DNA of 64,000 nucleotides from Flavobacterium frigoritolerans (GCF_025847275.1 NZ_JAOZEV010000005.1:124001-188000), one strand, 5' to 3'. Positions 1 through 8,278 are shown, counted from the first letter of the stretch. Numbers and translations are program-made. Notes: generated by a model from the sequence alone, not told the origin.

Positions 1-48
1 GTTTCTCCAAGTGACATTTCGGTTTTACTTATTTATATGGGAAGATAA
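1..48 (+). CDS. mnmG: 3' end of MnmG (tRNA uridine-5-carboxymethylaminomethyl modification enzyme), partial
   Basis: Frame 1 from the window edge reads VSPSDISVLLIYMGR and then TAA. This matches the conserved C-terminal helix of MnmG/GidA (the E. coli protein has SPAAISILLVHLK near its end). MnmG with MnmE makes the cmnm5/nm5 modification of wobble uridine in tRNA. Only 15 residues are present, so the call rests on this short but characteristic tail; the rest of the gene lies upstream of the window. Confidence 0.7.
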   Translation, partial: VSPSDISVLLIYMGR

Positions 49-57
49 GAATTGTAG

Positions 58-103
58 AGTTCAGATTGTAGTGTTTATATTTATGGAATCTACAATCTGA
101 ATT
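58..103 (+). terminator. Hairpin just after mnmG
   Basis: A perfect 12-bp stem (TTCAGATTGTAG at 60-71 and CTACAATCTGAA at 90-101) with an 18-nt loop starts 12 nt after the mnmG stop; the outer bases extend it with one mismatch. There is no strong T-tract after it, so it may protect the 3' end or be a dispersed repeat rather than a classical terminator. Confidence 0.4.
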
Positions 104-128
104 CTTTAATCTATAATTTAAAACATAG

Positions 129-144
129 TGTTCCACGTGAAACT
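129..144 (+). other. parS-like site 1
   Basis: TGTTCCACGTGAAACT matches the widely conserved ParB-binding parS palindrome TGTTTCACGTGAAACA at 14 of 16 positions, including the central CACGTG. Position 5 is known to vary in that consensus. ParB/Spo0J loads at such sites to organise the origin region of the chromosome. The following bases (TATTTTGTTAAGCCTTGAC) recur after the other two copies. Confidence 0.65.
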
Positions 145-303
145 ATTTTGTTAAGCCTTGACTTTGTTAAGGTTTTTTTGTTTTAGGTATTATTTAGAAA
201 TTAATTTAGTCCTGAGTAAACTTTTAAGTTGATAGTTTAAATTGTGATTCAGCTTTTAGATATAGATTAGATTTTTAATCTTAATTTAAAAATCTTAAAT
301 TAA

Positions 304-319
304 TGTTCCACGTGAAACT
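304..319 (+). other. parS-like site 2
   Basis: The same 16-mer as at 129-144, in the same orientation and 175 bp away, again followed by ACTTTGTTAAGCCTTGA. Confidence 0.65.
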
Positions 320-660
320 ACTTTGTTAAGCCTTGATTTTATTGATGTTTTTAGATTTAGAATAATTTATTCTTTTAAAATTACGTTTAGTCTTTGCAGA
401 GAAATTATAATTGTAATGGAAGAGGGGGTATATTACGTAGTTTGAAATCGTAATTTTTAATTTGTGTAGATGTGAATCTGCTTCGATAATAGTTGTTTTT
501 CAAGTTGAATTGAATTTCTAGGCTATTAATGTTTTTGTAATTATAGCAGGTTAGTAACTGTTTTGCGAATTATAAGTTTCTGTGTGAAGTGAATTGTAAT
601 TAAGTTAAGCTCTTTAATTTCTTTAAAGAAGCAATGATTAAATATAATATTGTCTTTTTA

Positions 661-785
661 ATGGAGAAGAAATCTCCGCGAGAAGCTCGACAAATATTAG
701 ATTCCTTTATGATGTTACTAAGAGTGATTTACTTCGTCTGTTTGCGATCGCTAGAGCTACCTCGGCCGAGATGACAAACCTTTGC
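661..785. repeat. Possible dispersed intergenic repeat
   Basis: A patch of higher GC than its surroundings. It starts with AGAAATCTCCGCGAGAAGCT and ends with CTCGGCCGAGATGACAAAC. Short segments of this kind (CTCCGC...CGAGATGACAAA) are scattered between genes in Flavobacterium genomes from memory; it appears only once in this window, so the repeat status is inferred. Confidence 0.35.
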
Positions 786-1651
786 GTTTTTACATCTTTG
801 GTTGAGATTTATTAGGCAAAGAATTAAAGATGTTTTTTAACTTGATGACATTGAGCTTCGAGCTAAGATTGATTTTAAGAGTGAATAAGTATTATCTAAC
901 ATGAATTGATACATTGTTGCAATTATCGATTTTTTGAATGAAATGATATAAAATAAATACGCTTTGCAGTGCATCTTAACTGAATTGTAATTTGAAATTG
1001 ATGCAGACGCGAAATTAACTTGTGTGTTCTTGAATTTAATTTGGATTCAATTTTATATAAAAAGTGTGTTTTTATTCTGAATTTATCTTTTTTGATGATT
1101 TTTGTTTTATTCTTAATCAAAACAGTGGAACGGGATGTTTTTTAGGATTGATGTATAAAAAGAAAACCTACTGTGATGTAATTCTTCAGAATTGTTTTTG
1201 AAGTTGAAGTAGGAGAGAATATGTTTTGTGAATTCTTGAATTTGCTGAGAAATCAAAATTTTGGATAATTATTATATTTGTATTCTTAATTAATACTTCT
1301 GAGTGATTTTACTTTTAATTTTTTAATTTTTCATGATGATTATAAAACAAACTGAATTGCTGAATTGTTTCAGAAATAGAAGCAGAGGAGAATTTGTTTT
1401 GAGTATTATTAGATTTATTAAATAAAAATGAAATTTCAGTTTAATAATGGTTTCTTTAATCTGAATTATTAAGTTTGTGCAATATTAGTTTTGTAGATTT
1501 CCTTTATGAAATGATATTGAAAGGAAGATATTCCAAGTTTCGATTCTGATGGAATGTTGTATAAAATTTGAGTAACCTGAATAAGCTTTGTAAATTCTTA
1601 GTTTTGGGTTATAAATTGAATTTTTAATATGTATTGTTTTTGCAATCTAAA

Positions 1652-1672
1652 ATCAAACATCAAACATCAAAC
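1652..1672. repeat. Short tandem repeat, 3 x ATCAAAC
   Basis: Three perfect 7-bp units followed by a partial fourth, 20 bp before the third parS-like site. Confidence 0.6.
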
Positions 1673-1692
1673 ATCAGAAATCTTAAATTGTA

Positions 1693-1708
1693 TGTTCCAC
1701 GTGAAACT
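1693..1708 (+). other. parS-like site 3
   Basis: A third identical copy of TGTTCCACGTGAAACT, same orientation, followed by ACTTTGTGAAGTCTTGACTT. It lies 55 bp before the acetyltransferase start. Confidence 0.65.
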
Positions 1709-1762
1709 ACTTTGTGAAGTCTTGACTTTGTTGATTAAATTGATTTTTTAAGTTTTTAAAAT

Positions 1763-2227
1763 ATGAAGATAGTTCAAGTAGAATTTTTATCATTAGAACA
1801 GAAAGAAACCTTATTGCAACTTTGGAACAATGAATATCCAAAGAATTTAAATCATGATACAATTCATGATTTTGATTTGTATTTAAATAGTTTGTCGAAT
1901 GTAAAACATCATTTTTTAATTGATGATGAGAATATAATCAGAGGATGGGCGTTTGCTTTTTTGAGAGACAATGAGGATTGGTTTGCAATTATTATTGACA
2001 ATCAAATTCAAGGAAGAGGAAAAGGCTCGTTGTTAATTGAAGAATTAAAAAAGAATAAGAACAATTTGAATGGTTGGGTTATAGATCATGATAATGAAAT
2101 TAAAAACAACAAAATGCCATATAAATCGCCATTGGCGTTTTATGTAAAAAATGGATTTACAATTTGCGCAGAAAATAGAATTGAAAACGAAAAAATATCA
2201 GCGGTCAAAATAAATTGGAAGCGTTAG
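1763..2227 (+). CDS. GNAT-family N-acetyltransferase
   Basis: A 154-residue cytoplasmic protein of typical GNAT length. The acetyl-CoA pyrophosphate-binding loop Q-x-x-G-x-G is seen as QIQGRGKGSLLIEEL at about residues 82-96, preceded by the beta-strand DWFAIIID; the C-terminal FYVKNGF matches the usual end of motif B. It should transfer an acetyl group from acetyl-CoA to an amine, but the substrate cannot be told. It stands alone between the parS-bearing region and a terminator, so the neighbours do not help. Confidence 0.8.
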   Translation: MKIVQVEFLSLEQKETLLQLWNNEYPKNLNHDTIHDFDLYLNSLSNVKHHFLIDDENIIRGWAFAFLRDNEDWFAIIIDNQIQGRGKGSLLIEELKKNKNNLNGWVIDHDNEIKNNKMPYKSPLAFYVKNGFTICAENRIENEKISAVKINWKR

Positions 2228-2253
2228 AGAAAAAATAAAATATTAAGAACAAG

Positions 2254-2288
2254 AAACCCAAAAAAGGAAATTTCCGTTTTTTGGGTTT
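2254..2288 (+). terminator. Terminator after the acetyltransferase
   Basis: Inverted repeat AAACCCAAAAAA / TTTTTTGGGTTT around the palindromic core GGAAATTTCC. It ends the single-gene acetyltransferase transcript 27 nt after its stop. Confidence 0.75.
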
Positions 2289-2324
2289 GCTATAGGAATA
2301 AACCAAAATACCAATAATTATAAA

Positions 2325-3173
2325 ATGGACGTTTTAAACAAAAAACATTTTCTTACTGTAAAAGATCACTCTGTTTCTAAAGAAACTTTTGAATTGTATT
2401 ACGATGAAACTTTGGACATGCTAATCACATCTCCACAACCCGATGAAAATAATTTGGGGAAATATTATGAAAGCGAAGATTATATTTCGCACACAGATAA
2501 CAAACGTTCGTTATTTGAAAAAGCTTATCACGTTGTTAAAAATATCGCACTGAAAAATAAGTTGAATTTGATTAATTCTGAAAATCCGCAAAAAGGAAGA
2601 ATTTTGGATATTGGTGCCGGAACTGGAGATTTTTTATTAACGGCAAAAGATAACGGTTGGAATACTGTTGGAGTGGAACCGAGCGACAGAGCAAAATCTA
2701 TCGCAATCAAAAAAGGAATTTCTTTTGTAGAAAAAATTGCCGACTTGGAAAATAATTCTTTCGACGTAATTACGATGTGGCACGTTTTGGAACACGTTCC
2801 AAATTTAGAATTTCAAATTCAGGAATTGAAACGATTATTAAAACCAACTGGAACGTTAATTGTAGCAGTTCCGAATTTTAAATCTTTCGATGCAAATCAT
2901 TATAAAACTTTTTGGGCGGCTTATGATGTGCCAATTCATTTTTGGCATTTCTCAAAAAAAGCGATTCAGTCCCTTTTTGAAAAAGTAGATATGCGTCTGG
3001 AAAAAATTCTCCCGATGAAATTTGATTCATTTTATGTGAGCTTACTTTCTGAAAAATACAAAACAGGAAAAATGAATTACCTAACGGCGTTTTTTATCGG
3101 ATTAAAATCAAATTGGAAAGCTAAGCGTACTTTAGAATATTCATCACACATTTATGTCTTAAAAAACAAGTAA
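2325..3173 (+). CDS. Class I SAM-dependent methyltransferase
   Basis: 282 residues. The SAM-binding glycine loop is ILDIGAGTGDF (about residues 92-102), with VGVEPS as motif II and VITMWHVLEHVPN as the motif IV region, the pattern of Methyltransf_23/UbiG-like enzymes. The N-terminal 80 residues hold no zinc-finger cysteines. The C-terminal part (HYKTFWAAYDVPIHFWHFS) resembles methyltransferases of cell-envelope glycan loci. The acceptor is unknown. It follows a terminator and is separated by 247 bp from the Skp-like gene, so it is probably transcribed alone. Confidence 0.8.
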   Translation: MDVLNKKHFLTVKDHSVSKETFELYYDETLDMLITSPQPDENNLGKYYESEDYISHTDNKRSLFEKAYHVVKNIALKNKLNLINSENPQKGRILDIGAGTGDFLLTAKDNGWNTVGVEPSDRAKSIAIKKGISFVEKIADLENNSFDVITMWHVLEHVPNLEFQIQELKRLLKPTGTLIVAVPNFKSFDANHYKTFWAAYDVPIHFWHFSKKAIQSLFEKVDMRLEKILPMKFDSFYVSLLSEKYKTGKMNYLTAFFIGLKSNWKAKRTLEYSSHIYVLKNK

Positions 3174-3420
3174 AACGCATTTTTAGCCGCTTTACGGAGT
3201 GTTTTAAGAGGTAATCATGTCTTTGTATTCCCTTTTTGAGAAAACGCCTTAAAAGAGAGTTAATAAATCCAGTATTAATAGTAGTAAATTATATAAAATT
3301 GGGGTTTGATAACAAAAATTGATACTAGAAAAATCGAGCATTTTTTAAACTTTATGTCGATGCTATTGATTTTTTTATATTTTTGTCTTTCATACTTTAA
3401 AAAAAATAGAAATTAACAAA

Positions 3421-4008
3421 ATGAAAAAAGCATTAGTAATTATCGCACTTTCGATTTCAGTTGTTGCTTGTAATAAAACAGCAGAAGTTAAGGAAGTAAA
3501 AACAGCTTACGTTGACACTTCAGTTTTAATGAAAGAGTACACAGAAGCAAAAGATCTTGAAGCTAAATACAAAGCACAAGCAGAGGAAAAAGGAAGACAG
3601 CTTCAAGCGGAGATTACTCGTTTCAAACAAGATGCTTCTAATTTTCAAAGTCAGGCACAAGCAAATGGGCAAGCATGGGCGCAACAAAGAGGTGCTGAGT
3701 TGCAAAAAAGAGAACAACAATTAGGGTATGCTCAACAAGCTCTTGCTCAACAATTACAGCAAGAAAGTGGTGCAGAAATGGACACTTTAGTTACTGGAGT
3801 TAAAAAATTTATCAAGAATTACGGTAAAGAAAAAGGATACTCTTACATTTACGGTACAGGAGATGCTGCATCAATTTTATATGCAGAAGATAAATATGAT
3901 ATTACAAAAGATATTGTTAAAGCTTTGAATGACAACTACAAAGCGGGAACAAAACTTGATACTAAAACTGATGCTAAAACAAAAGACTCAGCAGCAGTTA
4001 AAAAATAA
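3421..4008 (+). CDS. OmpH/Skp-family periplasmic chaperone, predicted lipoprotein
   Basis: 195 residues. The leader MKKALVIIALSISVVAC ends in a lipobox with Cys17, so this Skp-like protein is predicted to be lipid-anchored; classical Skp is soluble. Residues about 28-115 are a long charged Gln/Ala/Glu coiled coil typical of the Skp tentacles, and YVDTSVLMKEY is the usual OmpH beta-strand start. Skp binds unfolded outer-membrane proteins in the periplasm. The C-terminus is a Lys/Asp/Thr-rich tail (TKTDAKTKDSAAVKK). A strong terminator follows at once, so it ends its own transcript. A TATTTTTG -7 box at 3378-3385 may drive it. Confidence 0.8.
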   Translation: MKKALVIIALSISVVACNKTAEVKEVKTAYVDTSVLMKEYTEAKDLEAKYKAQAEEKGRQLQAEITRFKQDASNFQSQAQANGQAWAQQRGAELQKREQQLGYAQQALAQQLQQESGAEMDTLVTGVKKFIKNYGKEKGYSYIYGTGDAASILYAEDKYDITKDIVKALNDNYKAGTKLDTKTDAKTKDSAAVKK

Positions 4009-4027
4009 TACAAACAAACTATTTTTA

Positions 4028-4060
4028 AAGCCTATATCTTTCTGGATATAGGCTTTTTTT
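4028..4060 (+). terminator. Terminator after the Skp-like gene
   Basis: Perfect 11-bp stem AAGCCTATATC / GATATAGGCTT with a 6-nt loop and an eight-T run: a classical intrinsic terminator 19 nt after the stop. Confidence 0.9.
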
Positions 4061-4079
4061 ATTATAAAATATCTGCAAG

Positions 4080-4113
4080 TTGGTCTTTTACTCAATATGT
4101 TCTTCTATTTTTG
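4080..4113 (+). promoter_or_regulatory. Candidate promoter for the Pif1-like helicase
   Basis: TTG at 4080-4082 and TATTTTTG at 4106-4113 with 23 bp between, fitting the Bacteroidota -33/-7 pattern; the start codon is 57 nt further on. Confidence 0.4.
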
Positions 4114-4170
4114 TAAAATGATTTTTTGATATGAATTTCGATTCATTATTAGTATTAAAATACAAGCCAA

Positions 4171-6438
4171 ATGCAAAATATTTCCGAAGCCGCAGCTTAT
4201 ACATTACAGTTTATTAATCAAACGCAACGTTCCGTTTTTCTTACAGGAAAAGCTGGGACAGGAAAAACTACTTTATTGCGTGAAATTATTGAAACAACGC
4301 ATAAAAATACAGTTGTGGTTGCGCCAACAGGTATTGCTGCACTTAATGCTGGTGGTGTTACGATTCACTCTATGTTTCAGTTGCCATTTGCAGGATTTAT
4401 TCCGGATAATTCATCACCACAATTTTCTGAAACTACTAAGTTTGAAACGAAAGCAACTTTACGCAGGCATTTTAAAATGAATAATGTAAAGCGTGCTGTT
4501 ATCCGAAATATGGAGCTCCTAGTTATTGATGAAGTAAGTATGCTACGTGCAGATTTACTTGATGCAATGGACTTTATGATGCAAACAGTTCGTAAAAATA
4601 GTTATCCATTTGGTGGAGTTCAGGTTCTATTTATTGGTGATTTATTGCAATTACCTCCAGTAATTCGTGATGAAGAATGGAGAACTTTGAGAACGTATTA
4701 CCGCGGAAAATTCTTTTTTCATTCGCATGTAATTCAACAAAATCCGCCTTTGTATATTGAATTATCTAAAATTTTCCGCCAAACAGATGATTCGTTTATT
4801 TCGGTATTGAATAATCTGAGAAACAACCAGATTACTCCACAAGATATTCAGAGTTTGAATCAGTATGTTCAGCCTGATTTTGACTTAAAAAACAATCCAG
4901 GTTATATAACACTTACTACGCATAATGCCAAAGCTGATACTATTAACAATCAGGCAATCAATGATTTAAAAGGAAAAATGAATAATTATTTTCCTGATAT
5001 TGTAGGTGATTTTCCTGAAAAAATATATCCGCTTGACCCAAATCTTCAACTTAAAGTAGGGGCTCAGGTTATGTTTGTTAAGAATGATTTGTCTTTTGAT
5101 AAAAATTATTTCAACGGAAAAATGGGTGTGATTAAGTCCCTTTCGAGTCAGGAAATTAGGGTTCATTTTCCAGAAGAAGATAAAACCATTGAAGTTGAAA
5201 AATATGAATGGCAGAATATTCGTTACAAAGTCGATGAAATGACTCAGGAAATAGAGGAGGAGGTTCTGGGTACTTTTGTGCAATATCCGATCAAGCTTGC
5301 TTGGGCAATTACGGTTCATAAAAGTCAAGGTTTGACTTTTGACAAAGCTGCACTCGATGTATCGCAAGTTTTTCTTCCAGGACAAGCATATGTTGCATTG
5401 TCACGTTTGCGTTCTTTAAACGGGCTTATTTTGCTTTCTCCGCTGCGGATGAACGGTATTTCTAACGACCAAGATGTGATGGATTACGCTTTAAATAAAG
5501 CTTCAGAAGAATTATTGAAGAATTCGCTGCACTTTGAAACAAAGAATTTTATTCATAAGTATTTGACTAACAGTTTCGATTGGTCTGATTTAGCGCAAGA
5601 ATGGCGCAATCACCAATACAGCTACAATGATAAATCTGAAAATTCTCAAAAAGCAAAACATGCTACATGGGCTAAGAAACAAACTTTGATTATAGAATCA
5701 CTTGTCGATCCTGCAAAAAAGTTCATTGTTCAGTTAAATAGAATTTTTAACAATGAAACGGTTGATTTAATGCATGTTTCTGAACGGATAGAGGCAGCTT
5801 ACGGCTATTTTCTAAAACCTATGGACGAATTGGTTGATGAGCTTTTGTATAAAATGGAAGAAATTCAGCGTGCAAAAAAAATGAAAGCTTTTTATGATGA
5901 ATTAAATTTACTGGAAGAACTGCAGACCAAAGCTGTTTTGCGCCTATTTAAAGCCCGTTTATTGATTGAAACGGTTGTGGCTGGTGAAACTATATCCAAA
6001 GAGAAATTAACTTCGCCTGAGATTAAAAATTACAAGTCCAAGAAAACAACGATTATTCAAGAAAATTTTAAAAATAAAAATAGTGACTTAATTGATGATG
6101 ATGAGCCTATCAGACGTTATTCAGCAAAGCCCACGAAAGAGAAAACAGTAAAAAAATCGACAGTAGAAGAGACGTATGAATTATGGCTTGAAAAAATATC
6201 AATTAAGGAAATTGCTACTATTCGTAAACTGACTACTCAAACTATTGAATCTCATTTTGTAAAATTGATTCAAGAAAAAAAGATTAAGATTGAAGATGTT
6301 TTATCTCCAGATAAAATTACTGCATTAACCGAGGCTTTTCAGTTCTATCAAGAAGAATCGCTAACTGGTTTGAAAGAGCAACATGGAGAAAAATTTACTT
6401 GGGATGAATTGCGAATGTTTAAAGCAAGTTTGAATTAA
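4171..6438 (+). CDS. Pif1/RecD-type superfamily 1 helicase with C-terminal helix-turn-helix
   Basis: 755 residues. Walker A is GKAGTGKT (26-33), Walker B is LLVIDEVSML (about 115-124), and the late motif HKSQGLTFDKA with YVALSRLRS marks motifs V and VI of the Pif1/RecD branch, so it should be an ATP-driven 5'-3' DNA helicase. A middle region of about 250 residues is charged. Residues about 655-715 (VEETYELWLEK, IKEIATIRKLTTQTIESHFVKLI) form an HTH_40-type domain like the one at the C-terminus of some RecQ helicases. The role is probably genome maintenance such as G-quadruplex or replication-fork processing, inferred from the family. The gene is flanked by terminators and stands alone. Confidence 0.85.
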   Translation: MQNISEAAAYTLQFINQTQRSVFLTGKAGTGKTTLLREIIETTHKNTVVVAPTGIAALNAGGVTIHSMFQLPFAGFIPDNSSPQFSETTKFETKATLRRHFKMNNVKRAVIRNMELLVIDEVSMLRADLLDAMDFMMQTVRKNSYPFGGVQVLFIGDLLQLPPVIRDEEWRTLRTYYRGKFFFHSHVIQQNPPLYIELSKIFRQTDDSFISVLNNLRNNQITPQDIQSLNQYVQPDFDLKNNPGYITLTTHNAKADTINNQAINDLKGKMNNYFPDIVGDFPEKIYPLDPNLQLKVGAQVMFVKNDLSFDKNYFNGKMGVIKSLSSQEIRVHFPEEDKTIEVEKYEWQNIRYKVDEMTQEIEEEVLGTFVQYPIKLAWAITVHKSQGLTFDKAALDVSQVFLPGQAYVALSRLRSLNGLILLSPLRMNGISNDQDVMDYALNKASEELLKNSLHFETKNFIHKYLTNSFDWSDLAQEWRNHQYSYNDKSENSQKAKHATWAKKQTLIIESLVDPAKKFIVQLNRIFNNETVDLMHVSERIEAAYGYFLKPMDELVDELLYKMEEIQRAKKMKAFYDELNLLEELQTKAVLRLFKARLLIETVVAGETISKEKLTSPEIKNYKSKKTTIIQENFKNKNSDLIDDDEPIRRYSAKPTKEKTVKKSTVEETYELWLEKISIKEIATIRKLTTQTIESHFVKLIQEKKIKIEDVLSPDKITALTEAFQFYQEESLTGLKEQHGEKFTWDELRMFKASLN

Positions 6439-6456
6439 GGAATTGATTTTAAAAAG

Positions 6457-6485
6457 AAAAACCTATTCGGAAGAATAGGTTTTTT
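6457..6485. terminator. Bidirectional terminator between convergent genes
   Basis: AAAACCTATTC / GAATAGGTTTT hairpin with T-runs on both sides, between the helicase (plus) and the coiled-coil gene (minus). Confidence 0.85.
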
Positions 6486-6498
6486 GTTGGATTTATTT

Positions 6499-6942
6499 TT
6501 ATTTAGAATCTAAAAGTTTACTCAGAGCTTGTTGCTGTTGAGTTAGTTTTGATTGCAGTTTTAAAACTTCAAGTTCATATTGTTTAGATTTTATTTTTCT
6601 TTGGTGAACTTTGTTTTCAGGAAGTTTATTGAGCTTTAATTCGTCTTGAATTTTTAGATTTTTATCCTCCGTCTTTTTGATGTCTTTTTTAGTTCTTTCT
6701 ATCTTATTTTGAGCGGACTCAATCTTTTTTTGACGTTTTAAAGCTTTATCTTGGTCTTGTTTTAAAAGGTCTTGTCTTTTTTTTAATTCTTTTTGATTGT
6801 CTAATGCTCTTTTTGCGTTTTCTTTTTCTTTATTTAAAAGAATTTCTTGATTTGAACTATTTGTAGTTGTTTCCTGTCCATAAAAAGATTGTGATGTAAT
6901 AAAAAGACAAACTGCTAAGCCTAAATTTTGTAGTATTCTCAT
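6499..6942 (-). CDS. Secreted coiled-coil protein of unknown function
   Basis: 147 residues from the start MRILQNLG, which gives a clean signal peptide ending at about SFYG-QE. A reading frame 18 codons longer exists (to 6996), but its extra N-terminus would bury the signal peptide. After a short Thr/Ser/Asn linker the protein is a Lys/Glu/Gln-rich helix with heptad character from about residue 32 to the end (KENAKRALDNQKELKKRQDL and on). No catalytic motif is seen. It is probably a periplasmic coiled-coil protein. It is a lone gene between two terminators. Confidence 0.65.
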   Translation of the reverse strand: MRILQNLGLAVCLFITSQSFYGQETTTNSSNQEILLNKEKENAKRALDNQKELKKRQDLLKQDQDKALKRQKKIESAQNKIERTKKDIKKTEDKNLKIQDELKLNKLPENKVHQRKIKSKQYELEVLKLQSKLTQQQQALSKLLDSK

Positions 6943-7040
6943 GCTATTAATATTTAAATATTTTATAATATTCGTACAAATACTGTTCCAAAGCAAATTA
7001 ATCTGTTCATTTTAGGTTATTTAGAATGGTTTTATTGTAT

Positions 7041-7079
7041 AAAAAAACACCATTTTGTAATAAATACAAAATGGTGTTT
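7041..7079 (-). terminator. Terminator after the HU/SPOR gene
   Basis: Perfect 15-bp stem (7045-7059 with 7065-7079). Read on the minus strand it is followed by seven T residues, 52 nt after the HU/SPOR stop codon. Confidence 0.9.
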
Positions 7080-7130
7080 CGTTAAGTAGGGTATATAATC
7101 TCTAATGTAAACCAAAGGTTTTTATAGAAT

Positions 7131-8093
7131 TTATAGCGTTTCTATTAATATCCAAGCTTCTGGATTTATAGTATTCTGAATCTCTCTTTGTGCTTTTTCT
7201 GCTTCACGCATTGTGGCATAACTACCATATAAAACAGGGAAAAGTCCATGTCTGTTTGCAGGTATTATTCTAGCATCAAATCCAGCTTTTTTCAATCTGT
7301 TGTAAGCCTTTTGAGCATTTTTTTCACTTCTAAAAGCACCTGCCATAATATGATAAGGCATTGTTAACTTTTCTTCTTTTACAGCAAGAGTAACAGTTAC
7401 AGCTGGTAGTGGATTTTTTATAAAGAATGTGGCTTCTTGAATTTTATTCTGAACTTGTTTTTGAACAGCTGTTTCTACAAGAACAGTTTGACTAGCAATT
7501 TGGTTTTGGTACATTGGGTAACCAATACTTCCTGTAACTCCTAATGTAAGTACAAAAATAGCAGCATATTTTAAATAAGAATTTGATCCTTTATAAGCTG
7601 AATATAAAGTTACAGGTTCTTTTTCTTCAACTGTTTCTAATTCTAAAGATTCAAGTTGTTTTTCAAAAGATTCTCTTTTAACCATTGGTGAAACAAATGG
7701 GCTTAAACCAAATGAAGTTGCCAGATAATTCTTTTGATCATTTGGAGTAAACACTAGGTTTTTTTCCGCATTCATTCGAATTTGACCAACATTTTTAATA
7801 GAAAGGAAACCATTATCCTCTAATTCTTTTTTCCAAGTCAAAACTTCAAAATGAACTGCACTCACAGCAAATTTATACGATGTTTTTTCGGTAAGAGCAA
7901 TATGATTTGCTAACAAACCATCGTTGTTTTTGATATGTGGGTTGAAAGAAATTAATTTTTTTGGTGGAAAAAATGAATTTGAACCTTCATTAAGTTGGGC
8001 CGATTGAATTTCGGTTAAAAAAGCTCCAAACCCAGGAACCGTTACACACTGATAACGATACAATAACTGCGCGATGTAAGTTTCGATTTTCAT
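7131..8093 (-). CDS. HU-CCDC81 and SPOR domain protein
   Basis: 320 residues from MKIETYIAQLL. Residues 1-130 form the paired HU-CCDC81-type domain of Bacteroidota (VPGFGAFLTE, FNPHIKNNDGLLANHIA, NVGQIRMNAEKN). A single membrane segment follows at about 175-197 (LKYAAIFVLTLGVTG). The C-terminal SPOR domain (about 247-320: YHIMAGAFRSEKNAQKAYNRL) binds septal denuded peptidoglycan. The layout suggests a cytoplasmic HU-like part, one membrane pass and a periplasmic SPOR part, so a link between nucleoid and cell wall or division is plausible but inferred. The upstream ATG at 8111 is rejected because a promoter covers it. Confidence 0.85.
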   Translation of the reverse strand: MKIETYIAQLLYRYQCVTVPGFGAFLTEIQSAQLNEGSNSFFPPKKLISFNPHIKNNDGLLANHIALTEKTSYKFAVSAVHFEVLTWKKELEDNGFLSIKNVGQIRMNAEKNLVFTPNDQKNYLATSFGLSPFVSPMVKRESFEKQLESLELETVEEKEPVTLYSAYKGSNSYLKYAAIFVLTLGVTGSIGYPMYQNQIASQTVLVETAVQKQVQNKIQEATFFIKNPLPAVTVTLAVKEEKLTMPYHIMAGAFRSEKNAQKAYNRLKKAGFDARIIPANRHGLFPVLYGSYATMREAEKAQREIQNTINPEAWILIETL

Positions 8094-8098
8094 AGTAA

Positions 8099-8127
8099 CA
8101 AAGTTAGGCAAGGAAAATAGTTATCAA
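8099..8127 (-). promoter_or_regulatory. Promoter of the HU/SPOR gene, very close to its start
   Basis: Read on the minus strand: TTG (8127-8125), 18 bp, TAACTTTG (8106-8099), five nt, then ATG at 8093. The -33/-7 match is perfect. Transcription should begin at or within a few bases of the A of ATG. Confidence 0.6.
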
Positions 8128-8245
8128 AATTTTATTCACAATTTTTATTAACAATTATCTTTTTTGTTTAAACAATTAAAATCCAGTTATTTATGATTTT
8201 GTGCTTTTTTGAATCTTTTACTTTGTTTTTTTTAAATTTATTTTT

Positions 8246-8278
8246 TTGGCAAGAATTTACCTAAAACAACCATCTTTG
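8246..8278 (+). promoter_or_regulatory. Candidate dprA promoter
   Basis: TTG at 8246-8248, 22 bp, then CATCTTTG at 8271-8278, one base off TAnnTTTG; ATG follows at 8332. Confidence 0.35.

Larger units (their letters stand above)
49..1762. other. 1.7-kb gene-free AT-rich intergenic region
   Basis: No reading frame in this stretch looks coding: the longest, about 65 codons on the minus strand at 923-1120, is Lys/Ile-rich low-complexity sequence. The region holds the hairpin after mnmG, three parS-like sites in the same orientation, a more GC-rich patch at about 661-790 that resembles a dispersed repeat, a degenerate direct repeat (1184-1262 and 1359-1440), and three copies of ATCAAAC (1652-1672). 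No tRNA-like cloverleaf was seen. Such a long gap is unusual in the otherwise compact window. Confidence 0.8.

Noticed and set aside
923..1120. 65-codon minus-strand reading frame in the gene-free region
   Set aside because: Lys/Ile/Thr-rich low-complexity product, no start context, no similarity to known proteins; explained by AT-rich DNA.
4966..5385. 139-codon antisense frame in the Pif1-like helicase gene
   Set aside because: Lies wholly inside a well-supported coding region in the other strand; product is Phe/Ile/Asn-rich without motifs.
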